Source of the DNA: Caldisericota bacterium | GTDB taxonomy: Bacteria > CAIJMQ01 > JAADFP01 | DNA: 12,473 bases | NCBI GenBank assembly: GCA_013152825.1 | Contig: JAADFP010000098.1 | Location: 1-12,473 of the forward strand | Reading direction: 5' to 3' | Shown: positions 5,965 to 12,473 of the stretch, piece after piece | Layout: the number at the start of each line of letters is the position of its first letter | Position numbering within the stretch: position 1 is the first letter of the stretch | Program-made: the position numbers and the translations under genes | The notes under the pieces: generated by a model | What the model was told of the DNA's origin: nothing | Seen by the model: the letters and a program-made list of their open reading frames with translations, nothing else | Databases searched by the model: none

Positions 5965-7321
5965 TTACTCTTCCTCGCCGGAGAAATCTGGTGAGTCCTC
6001 TTCCAGCCAGGCCAGGTCCTCAAAGCGGGTATACTCGTGTAGAAAGGTCAATTCTATCGTCCCCACAGGCCCGTTCCTCTGTTTGGCAATGATAACTTCG
6101 CAAACCCCTTTCGTTTCGGGATCGTCGCTGTAATAATCTTTTCTGAAAAGCAGCAATACTACGTCAGCATCCTGTTCGATCGCCCCCGATTCCCTTAAAT
6201 CAGAGAGCTTAGGCCGGTAGTCAGCCCTTCCCTCCGGTCTTCGTGAAAGCTGGGACACGGCAATTAAAGGTACTTCCAGTTCCTTGGCCAGATTCTTGAG
6301 ACTCAGAGAAATCTCGGCAATCTCCTGTTGACGATTCTCAATCCTGCGGGAAAGCCTCATCAACTGCAGGTAATCTACTATGATTAACTTTACATCTGCC
6401 CTGGATTTTAACCTTCTTGCCTTTGCCCTTATCTCCAGAGGAGTTAATCCGGAAGAATCATCGATAAAAATTGGTGCATCGTGCAGCCTGCCGGCAGCAA
6501 TACTTAACTTAGGCCATTCCTCATCACTGATAAACCCCTGCCTCAATTTCTGCATCTCCACCTGCTTCCATACAGAGAAGCCTCTGGGCTAATTGCAAGG
6601 CTCCCATCTCCAGACTAAATATGGCTACCGGTACACCATGATCCAGGGCAGCATTCAGGGCAATATTAAGCACAAAGCTGGTTTTTCCCATAGAGGGTCT
6701 GCCTGCCACCACAATTAAATCACCCGGTTGAAATCCAGAGGTTTTTAAATCAACATCCCGGAATCCAGCCGGAACCCCGGTAATAATCTCTTTGCGGTCA
6801 GCAAGCTCTTCCAAATACTTTAGGGTATCCTCCATGAGCTGGCGGATATTCACAAAATCCTTGACCTCTTTTCTCTGCGCCAGATCGAATATGTATTTTT
6901 CTGCTTCATCAATTATGGCTTCTATTGCTTTGTCCCCCTTCTGAGCATCCTCTGTTATTTTCAGGCCAGCTTTCATAAGCCCTCTTCGAATGGCCTTTTC
7001 TCTGACAATATCAACGTAATGTTCTACATTTATAGTAGTGGGAAGTGAAGAGAAGATGGTAGTCAGGTAACTCACCCCGCCGATTTCTTCCAGTTCACCC
7101 TTGTTTCTCAAGTAGTCTGTCAGAGTGATAATATCAACAGGTTTATTTTTTTCGTACAAGTCCAGGATAGCCTGGAAGATACACCTGTGACTGCTACGGT
7201 AAAAAGTATCTTTATCTATCTTTTCCAGGATTAAGGGGATAGTATCCGTGTCCTGCAGCATAGCGCTCAGGACCGCTATCTCTGCTTCCAGATTTTGAGG
7301 AGGCAGGTATATCTCCTCCAT
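5965..7321 (-). CDS. dnaB: replicative DNA helicase DnaB, frame broken in the middle
   Basis: DnaB is the hexameric 5'-3' helicase of the replication fork. The first part (265 codons from the ATG at 7321) has the N-terminal DnaG-contacting domain (1-110, starting PPQNLEAEIAVLSAML), the linker helix, and Walker A GRPSMGKT at 207-214. The second part, to the TAA at 5965, has the Walker B segment LIIVDYLQLM, SQLSRRPEGR, and LRESGAIEQDADVVLLL. The frames switch at about 6560-6565: the expected text MEAGVEMQKLR is split, with GCAGGTGGAG needing two more bases or one fewer. Joined, the protein is about 452 residues, the normal length. All motifs are intact, so this looks like a sequence error rather than decay. 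dnaB starts immediately after the frr stop with no gap, so it is probably translationally coupled. No intein is present. Confidence 0.88.
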
Positions 7322-7879
7322 TTATTCTTCCCTGATTTCCTTTTCTTTCATCTGAAGGATTTTATCCACTTCCTCAATATAGGTATCGGTTAGTTTCTGA
7401 AGATCCTTTTCTGCCCGGAAAGCATCGTCTTCCGGGATTTCTCCCTTTTTCTTCATTTCCTCTATCTGCTCGCGTGTATGCCTTCTATGTGCTCGTATGC
7501 TTACTCTGCCCTCTTCTGCTATCCTTCTTACTATTTTCACCAACTCCTCACGCCTCTCCTCAGAAAGAGGGGGGATGGGAATTCTTATGGTTTCCCCCTC
7601 CACCTGGGGCATCAGGCCCAGGTCCTCTTTCAAAATAGCCTTTTCTATCTCCTTCACCACTGTTTTATCCCAGACACGGACAAGTAAAAGATTAGCCTGC
7701 GGGACAGTTATAGAAGCCACCTGCTTCAATGGGGTTAAAGTCCCGTAATAATTGACCTTCACAGTATCCAGAAGAGCTGGGGTTGCTCTGCCAGTTCTAA
7801 TAGCTGCAAATTCGTGTTTCAAATTGCTTACACATTTTTGCATCTTTTCTTCCGTCTTCTTCAATATCTCTTTTATCAT
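7322..7879 (-). CDS. frr: ribosome recycling factor
   Basis: RRF works with EF-G in the cytoplasm to split the post-termination ribosome. The 185-residue length is standard. RTGRATPALLD at 28-38, the VPQ (about 79-81) followed by LLVRVWD, and the long C-terminal helices with EGRVSIRAHRR and EKDLQKLTD identify the family. The ATG at 7879 overlaps the pyrH stop as ATGA, with GGGGGAGGAG inside the end of pyrH acting as ribosome-binding site. The pyrH-frr pair is conserved across bacteria. The gene after it is normally for isoprenoid or phospholipid synthesis (uppS, cdsA); here it is dnaB. Confidence 0.96.
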   Translation of the reverse strand: MIKEILKKTEEKMQKCVSNLKHEFAAIRTGRATPALLDTVKVNYYGTLTPLKQVASITVPQANLLLVRVWDKTVVKEIEKAILKEDLGLMPQVEGETIRIPIPPLSEERREELVKIVRRIAEEGRVSIRAHRRHTREQIEEMKKKGEIPEDDAFRAEKDLQKLTDTYIEEVDKILQMKEKEIREE

Positions 7880-8592
7880 TTTCTCCTCCCCCTCAATAAA
7901 GTTCCTAAATCCTCTCCCTGCAAGATCCTCTTAAGATTTCCTTTCTCATTCATTTTAAATACTCTTATGGGCAAAGCATATTCCTGACATAGGGTGATTG
8001 CACTGAGGTCCATGACTCTTACCCCCTTCTGGAGAGCTTCCTGATAAGTAAGGCAATGAAATTTCTGTGCATCAGAATGAAGGAGGGGATCTTTATCATA
8101 TACACCATCTACTTTAGTCCCCTTTAAAAAAATATCGGCTCCTATCTCCACAGCTCTCAAAGCTGCTGCTGTATCAGTAGTAAAATATGGATTCCCCGTA
8201 CCCCCACTCAGAATAACTACCTTTTTCCTTTCCAGGTCTTTGCGCACCTTTTCCAGGTCAAAGAGATGAACAACTCCCTTCACTTCCAATGCACTGTAGA
8301 GGGAAGAAGGAATGCCTGCCAGGTTAAGGAAACTTTTTAGCGCCATACCATTGACAATGGTAGACATCATGCCCATATAATCGGCTGTGTAGCGGTCAAT
8401 ACCCCCGGCAGATAAAGAGGCTCCTCTTATTACATTTCCTCCGCCCACTACTACCCCAATTTCTACGTTTAACTTAAAGCCTTCCTTTATTTCACGGGTA
8501 ATAAATTGCAAGGAATTGCAACTGATAGGAGAATCTTCTTCGGAAAAGAAATCACCGCTTAATTTCAGCAGAATACGAGAGTACCTTTGCAT
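7876..8592 (-). CDS. pyrH: uridylate kinase
   Basis: UMP kinase phosphorylates UMP to UDP with ATP in pyrimidine nucleotide synthesis; the bacterial enzyme is a hexamer of the amino-acid-kinase fold. The 238-residue protein has KLSG (10-13), GGGNVIRG (50-57), DYMGMMSTIVNGMAL (71-85), SGGTGNPYFTTDTA (129-142), KGTKVDGVYDKDP (157-169) and VMDLSA (193-198), all family hallmarks. The ATG at 8592 has a weak AGGT just upstream; an earlier ATG in GGAGGATGG hits a stop after three codons and is rejected. It overlaps frr by 4 bases. A 162-base gap separates it from tsf, with a possible extended -10 promoter at 8698-8706. Confidence 0.97.
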   Translation of the reverse strand: MQRYSRILLKLSGDFFSEEDSPISCNSLQFITREIKEGFKLNVEIGVVVGGGNVIRGASLSAGGIDRYTADYMGMMSTIVNGMALKSFLNLAGIPSSLYSALEVKGVVHLFDLEKVRKDLERKKVVILSGGTGNPYFTTDTAAALRAVEIGADIFLKGTKVDGVYDKDPLLHSDAQKFHCLTYQEALQKGVRVMDLSAITLCQEYALPIRVFKMNEKGNLKRILQGEDLGTLLRGRRK

Positions 8593-8697
8593 TTTACCTG
8601 TCCATCCTCCAGAAGGTTATCCACCAGACACCTGAAGATAAAACGGAGACCTGGCAGACAGGATTCATTCCGACCTAACATCAGAAGAGAGAGCAAA

Positions 8698-8706
8698 TTT
8701 ATACCA
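8698..8706 (-). promoter_or_regulatory. possible extended -10 promoter for pyrH
   Basis: TGGTATAAA on the minus strand is an extended -10 box in the tsf-pyrH gap. The -35 position (TACGGG) is poor. Initiation here would give a leader of about 100 bases. Readthrough from tsf is equally possible. Confidence 0.35.
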
Positions 8707-8754
8707 CTCTCCTTCAAAATCCCGTACTTCACCTGCTAGTAGTATAAATCACCA

Positions 8755-9348
8755 CTACTCTTCTTCCCCTAATTGGTAGCGGATGAATCTTTTAACCCGA
8801 ATGTTTTCTCCCAGCTTACCAATTACAGATTCCACGTACTCTTTAACGGTAAGCCCAGAGTCTCTTATGAAAGGCTGCTCCATCAAGCAGACCTCGGAAA
8901 AAAACTTTTCCAACTTGCCCTGTGCAATCTTCTCCTGTACCTGGGGAGGACGATTGGCAAACTGGGAAAGGTAGATTTGTTTCTCTTTTTCTATTATTTC
9001 CTGCGGTATTTCTTCCCGCGAAACGTATCTGGGAGAACTGGCAGCAATCTGCATGGTAATGTTTTTTACCAGTTCTTTGAATTCTTCTGTCCTGGCCACA
9101 AAATCGGTTTCACAGTTAACTTCCACCAGGACTCCTATCTTTCCTCCAAAATGTATATAAGAGGCAATTAGACCTTCCCTGGTGCTCCGCTGGCTCTTTT
9201 TGCGAGCTATATCCATGCCCTTCTTTCTCAAGACCTCTACGGCCTTCTCTATATCACCATTTGCCTCTTCCAGGGCTTTTTTACACTCCAAAACCCCTGC
9301 ACCGGTTTTCTCTCTTAATTCCTTTACTTTCTGTACATCACTTTTCAT
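8755..9348 (-). CDS. tsf: translation elongation factor Ts
   Basis: EF-Ts exchanges GDP for GTP on EF-Tu. LREKTGAGVLECKKAL (11-26) lies in the N-terminal UBA-like domain, and VNCETDFVAR (77-86) is the core motif touching EF-Tu. At 197 residues it is the short form with a single core subdomain, as in Thermus and many other lineages, rather than the ~280-residue E. coli form. The ATG at 9348 lies inside the acidic tail of rpsB, overlapping it by 11 bases, with GAGGAAG supplied by glutamate codons. The rpsB-tsf order is nearly universal, and coupled translation is likely. Confidence 0.96.
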   Translation of the reverse strand: MKSDVQKVKELREKTGAGVLECKKALEEANGDIEKAVEVLRKKGMDIARKKSQRSTREGLIASYIHFGGKIGVLVEVNCETDFVARTEEFKELVKNITMQIAASSPRYVSREEIPQEIIEKEKQIYLSQFANRPPQVQEKIAQGKLEKFFSEVCLMEQPFIRDSGLTVKEYVESVIGKLGENIRVKRFIRYQLGEEE

Positions 9349-10197
9349 CTTTTTCTTCCTCTTTCTCTTTCTTCTCTTCTGCTACTATTTCTTCTTTCCC
9401 CTCTTCTTCCTCATCCTCCTCTACCTCACTCTCTTCCTCTACTTCTTCCCTCTTCTCTGCCTCTTCCTCTTCCCCACCTGCAAAAGCTTCCAAATTCTCC
9501 TTCAAACCTCCCTCTTCCAGACCTTCTATGATTTTATCAGCAATAGCTGAGGTTATAAGCGCAATGGATTTTATGGCATCGTCATTTGCCGGGATAGGAT
9601 AATCCACATCATCCGGGTCACAATTGGTATCCAGCATAGCAACTATGGGAATACCTATATTTTTAGCTTCTCTTACCGCGTTATCTTCTCTTTTCGGATC
9701 AACGATAAAAAGCGCGTCGGGTAATTCCTCCATATCCAGAATCCCCAGAAGATTTTTCTCCAGTTTGGCTCTCTCTTTCTGTAAAGAGCTACTTCTTTTT
9801 TAGTAAGGAGATTCAGGATTTCTTCGTCCATCTGCATTAACTCTTTTAACCTGGCAATACTTCGCCTAATAGTTTCAAAATTTGTCAGTGTCCCTCCCAG
9901 CCATCGTTCCGTGGCATAGAACATCCCGCAACGGACCGCCTCGTTTCTAATAATCTCCTTAGCCTGTTTCTTTGTGCCCACGAAGAGAACTTTTCCCCCT
10001 CTGCGTGCAATATCTTTTAGGAATTCTCCGGCTTTTTCCAGTTCTTCCAGGGTTTTGGGGGTTTTGGTAAGATCAATTATATGAATACCTTCCCTTTTCC
10101 CATAAATGTACTTCTCCATTTTTGGGTTCCAGCGGCGAGTTACATGTCCAAAGTGTACTCCCGCTTCAAGAGCATCAGATAAAGAAATCATGGGCAT
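9338..10197 (-). CDS. rpsB: 30S ribosomal protein S2, frame broken, long acidic tail
   Basis: S2 binds the 30S head-body junction. The first frame from the ATG at 10197 has SLSDALEAGVHFGHVTRRWN (5-24), GKREGIHIIDLTKT and ATERWLGGTLTNF. It reads correctly to LTKKEVAL (131-138) and then degenerates. The second frame carries the expected continuation QKERAKLEKNLLGILDMEEL, then PDALFIVDPKRED and GIPIVAMLDTNCDPDDVDYP. One missing T in the CTTTA at 9783-9786 (minus-strand reading) explains the break. Joined, the protein is about 286 residues against about 240 in E. coli. The excess is a C-terminal tail of about 46 residues, 28 of them Glu or Asp and the rest mostly Lys. The start follows GGAGG eight bases upstream. 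Confidence 0.93.
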
Positions 10198-10225
10198 TTT
10201 TTTCTCCTCCTTAAAAAGTGACAGT

Positions 10226-10254
10226 ATTATACCATAAGATAAGAAAAAAGATAA
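10226..10254 (-). promoter_or_regulatory. promoter of rpsB-tsf
   Basis: A perfect TATAAT (10231-10226, minus strand) is preceded by TGG, forming an extended -10 element. TTATCT lies 17 bases upstream as a weak -35. The implied leader is only about 20 bases, carrying AAGGAGGAG before the rpsB ATG. That leaves no room for the structured S2 autoregulatory leader known from other bacteria, unless an upstream promoter is also used. Confidence 0.6.
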
Positions 10255-10391
10255 GATGGAGGCTAACTTTTGTTCTTGCTACTTTACTGCCTTTCAAAAA
10301 ATAAAATAAATGGTTTGCACGCGCTAAATGTATGGATGATATTCCACCTTTTTTATAAAAATGAATATCCTTGTTTTCGCGCTTCTTATGG

Positions 10392-11363
10392 CTATAGAAT
10401 TTCCTGCACTGCCTGGATTACTTTTTTAGCAGAGGGAATAGCTTCTTCTTCCAGAACCGGGCTCATGGGAATGGGTACATCAGGCGTGGTAATTCTTTTT
10501 ACCGGAGCGTCCAGGTCATCGAAACACTCTTCTATAATCCTGGTAACTATTTCCGCTGCCATTCCGCAGTAACGATAGCCTTCCGAAACTACCACTGCCT
10601 TGTTAGTCTTCCGCACGGAATCAGCTATTAAATCCATGTCCAGGGGCTTCAATGTTCTGGGGTCAATAACTTCACAGGAAACCCCTTCCTTTTCCAGGGC
10701 CTCTGCTGCTTCCAGTGCCACGTGCAGCATTCTCGAGTAGGCTATAATGGTAACATCTTCCCCTTCCCGCTTTATTTCCCCTTTTCCCAGTGGTATGAGA
10801 TATTCTTCTTCCGGCACCTCCCCTTTCATTCCGTACAACATCTTATGCTCTATGAAAACAATAGGATTATCATCGCGTATAGAACTCTTCAGTAATCCTT
10901 TAGCATCGTAGGGTGTCGCGGGCATAACTACATACAAACCAGGCATATGTACGTACCAGGCTTCCAGGCTCTGCGAGTGATGTGCAGCAATTCCTCTTCC
11001 CGCTCCACCTTGCGTCCTAAGAACCATAGGCACTTTGCTTTTACCGCCAAACATATACCTCATCTTGGCTGCCTGGTTGACCATCTGATCTGTGGCCTGC
11101 GTGGAAAAATCTATGTACATTATCTCAGCTATCGGCCTCATTCCAGTCAATGCAGCCCCTGTAGCTAACCCGGCAATGGCCGCCTCGGAAATTGGCGTAT
11201 CCTTTACCCGGTCTTCTCCGAACATTTTGTAAAGCCCATCAGTAACTTTGTAAGCTCCTCCATAAATAGCCACATCTTCTCCCAGGATAAACACACGTTC
11301 ATCCCTCTTCATTTCTTCAATAAGTGCCTCTCTCAAAGCCTCTCTATAGGTAATTTCTCTCAT
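10392..11363 (-). CDS. pdhB: 2-oxoacid (pyruvate-type) dehydrogenase E1 beta subunit
   Basis: This protein pairs with the alpha subunit in a TPP-dependent E1, which decarboxylates a 2-oxoacid and passes the acyl group to lipoylated E2. The 323 residues start REITYREALREALIEEM and include LGEDVAIYGGAYKVTDGL, DTPISEAAIAGLATGAAL, FSTQATDQMVNQAAKMRYM, and the histidine-containing loop AGRGIAAHHSQSLEAW. The transketolase C-terminal domain begins near VTIIAYSRML. All are typical of PdhB/AcoB. An upstream GTG at 11375 would add four residues, but GGGAGG lies between it and the ATG at 11363, so 11363 is the likely start. It begins 57 bases after pdhA. Substrate is probably pyruvate, but acetoin or branched-chain 2-oxoacid enzymes cannot be excluded from sequence alone. 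No E2 or E3 gene follows. Confidence 0.9.
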   Translation of the reverse strand: MREITYREALREALIEEMKRDERVFILGEDVAIYGGAYKVTDGLYKMFGEDRVKDTPISEAAIAGLATGAALTGMRPIAEIMYIDFSTQATDQMVNQAAKMRYMFGGKSKVPMVLRTQGGAGRGIAAHHSQSLEAWYVHMPGLYVVMPATPYDAKGLLKSSIRDDNPIVFIEHKMLYGMKGEVPEEEYLIPLGKGEIKREGEDVTIIAYSRMLHVALEAAEALEKEGVSCEVIDPRTLKPLDMDLIADSVRKTNKAVVVSEGYRYCGMAAEIVTRIIEECFDDLDAPVKRITTPDVPIPMSPVLEEEAIPSAKKVIQAVQEIL

Positions 11364-11420
11364 ATCGCCTCCCACATAACCTGTCTCCGGGGTTATCCCG
11401 GCGCCGATAAAATCCTAAAA

Positions 11421-12395
11421 CTATTTTACTACGTACACATCCTTGTCCAGCTCTTCTACAGGCGGATAAGGACTTTCAAGAGCAAACTTCTCTGCCTCAT
11501 TAGTTTCTTCTTCCACCTCTTCTTCTATCTTCCGCAATTCTTCCTCCGTGGCCACTCCCTCTGCAATTAACCTCTTCCAGAAACTCTGTATAGGATCTCT
11601 CTTTCTCCAGTAATTTTCTTCTTCTTTTGTACGATATACACCACGTGGATCACTACGGGAATGTCCCTGGTAGCGGTAGGTGCGGCATTCCAGGAGAGTA
11701 GGGCCTCCTCCCTTCCTGGCTTTTTCCACTGCTTTCCGGGTGGCTTCCCTGACCGCTATAACATCCATGCCATCCACTGCTTCTCCCGGTATATTGTAAG
11801 CACAACCTTTCTTGTAAAGCTCCTGCACCGCGGATGCCCTTTCCACAGAAACACTCATCCCATAAAGGTTATTTTCGATTATGTAGATTACCGGTAATTT
11901 CCAGAGTGAGGCCATGTTGAGGGATTCGTGAAACACGCCGTTGTTTGTAGCCCCATCTCCGAAGAAACATAGACAAACCTGGTCTGTTCCCCTGAGTTTA
12001 ATAGCATAGCCGGCTCCCGTGGCCACCGGGATATTACTGGCCACAATGCCGGTAGCTCCCAGGTTGCCCTTGGTTACATCCGCAATATGCATGGATCCGC
12101 CTCTTCCCTTGCAGTAACCAGTAGCCTTCCCACAAAGTTCAGCCAGCATATATTTTAACTTCCCTCCTTTTGCCAGGCAGTGTCCATGCCCCCTGTGTGT
12201 CGAGGTTATATAATCATCCTCCCTTATCACAGAAATAGCGCCCACTGCCACTGCTTCCTCTCCCATATAAACATGGGAAGCTCCTTTTATGATATTCCGG
12301 GCCAGCAGCTCCCATACTTTTTCTTCAAAGTAACGAATCTCCAGCATCTGTTTCAAAAGGGAGAGAAGCTCCTCTTTTGTCTCTTTAAAAGGCAT
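11421..12395 (-). CDS. pdhA: 2-oxoacid (pyruvate-type) dehydrogenase E1 alpha subunit
   Basis: This is the catalytic alpha chain of the TPP-dependent E1. The 324-residue protein has HRGHGH (67-72), GRGGSMHIAD (98-106), and the TPP/Mg signature from GDG (146-148) to ENN (174-176). It also has YRYQGHSRSDP (240-250), the loop phosphorylated in mitochondrial E1 but not regulated that way in bacteria. Length and motifs match PdhA/AcoA of the alpha2beta2 type. The C-terminal region (255-315) is rich in Lys and Glu and may be a coiled coil. The ATG at 12395 has GGAGGT six bases upstream. The matching beta subunit follows after 57 bases. A TATAAT at 12444-12449 may be the -10, but the -35 falls near the window edge and is not recognisable. 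Confidence 0.92.
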   Translation of the reverse strand: MPFKETKEELLSLLKQMLEIRYFEEKVWELLARNIIKGASHVYMGEEAVAVGAISVIREDDYITSTHRGHGHCLAKGGKLKYMLAELCGKATGYCKGRGGSMHIADVTKGNLGATGIVASNIPVATGAGYAIKLRGTDQVCLCFFGDGATNNGVFHESLNMASLWKLPVIYIIENNLYGMSVSVERASAVQELYKKGCAYNIPGEAVDGMDVIAVREATRKAVEKARKGGGPTLLECRTYRYQGHSRSDPRGVYRTKEEENYWRKRDPIQSFWKRLIAEGVATEEELRKIEEEVEEETNEAEKFALESPYPPVEELDKDVYVVK

Positions 12396-12443
12396 CGTTT
12401 ACCTCCTTCATAATGGTTCTTCCATCTATCTTACTCTGGCTTT

Positions 12444-12449
12444 ATTATA
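12444..12449 (-). promoter_or_regulatory. possible -10 box for pdhAB
   Basis: A perfect TATAAT on the minus strand lies about 50 bases before the pdhA start. The bases at the -35 position (GAAAAA) do not match consensus, and the window ends there. Another gene could lie further upstream and be cotranscribed. Confidence 0.3.
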
Positions 12450-12473
12450 ACTTTTAACCCTTCCCCTTTTTCC

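Noticed and set aside
5841..6023. 60-codon open frame overlapping the dnaB end
   Set aside because: Shadow frame of dnaB running into the gap, without an SD or a recognisable domain.
9182..9602. Long Ser/Leu/Phe-rich open frames on the plus strand
   Set aside because: They are the antisense of the Glu/Lys-rich tail of rpsB and the start of tsf (GAA/GAG read backwards), with no ribosome-binding site.
9770..9800. Programmed -1 frameshifting in rpsB
   Set aside because: GCT CTT TAC is not a slippery heptamer and no following stem is evident; a missing T is simpler.
10334..10370. Hairpin GGATATTC/GAATATC after pdhB as a terminator
   Set aside because: A/T-rich stem with a three-base bulge, long loop and no T-run in the direction of transcription.

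Overview
The window is 12.5 kb of bacterial chromosome with moderate G+C (mid-40s percent by eye, not computed). It carries twelve protein genes, eleven on the minus strand. The large ones are translation and replication housekeeping genes in bacterial arrangements. The intergenic gaps are long and full of degenerate repeats and hairpin elements, a style I associate with uncultured, metagenome-derived lineages. I cannot name the phylum. Three genes (rpsB, dnaB and an ACT-domain gene) each contain one reading-frame break. The first two are normally essential, so assembly or sequencing indels are the simplest explanation.

Right to left, in the direction of transcription: pdhA and pdhB encode the alpha and beta E1 subunits of a thiamine-diphosphate 2-oxoacid dehydrogenase. 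After a promoter gap come rpsB (with a long acidic C-terminal tail) and tsf, which overlap. Next are pyrH, frr and dnaB, packed with a 4-bp overlap and then zero spacing. dnaB in this position is unusual. A separate promoter then drives a two-gene unit: a 61-residue YHS-domain metal-binding protein and a nickel/cobalt-type membrane transporter with a histidine-rich loop.

The left third is looser. A glycosyltransferase with a TTG start and a double ACT-domain regulator lie between three repeat-filled gaps (1756-2311, 2743-3257 and 4437-4845). The gaps share a family of repeats. One is a 94-bp MITE-like element built from two GNRA-loop hairpins, present in two nearly identical copies flanking the ACT gene; the right hairpin of one copy is interrupted by another palindrome. 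A third, partial copy lacks the hairpins. Around them are C/T-rich degenerate words and a block whose two parts appear in swapped order in two gaps. At the far left, a plus-strand MFS transporter, possibly leaderless, diverges from a ThuA-like gene that runs off the window edge.

I see no CRISPR array, defence island, rRNA, tRNA, phage or transposase gene. The features most worth a second look are the frame breaks, the nested hairpin element family, the RpsB acidic tail and the dnaB placement.
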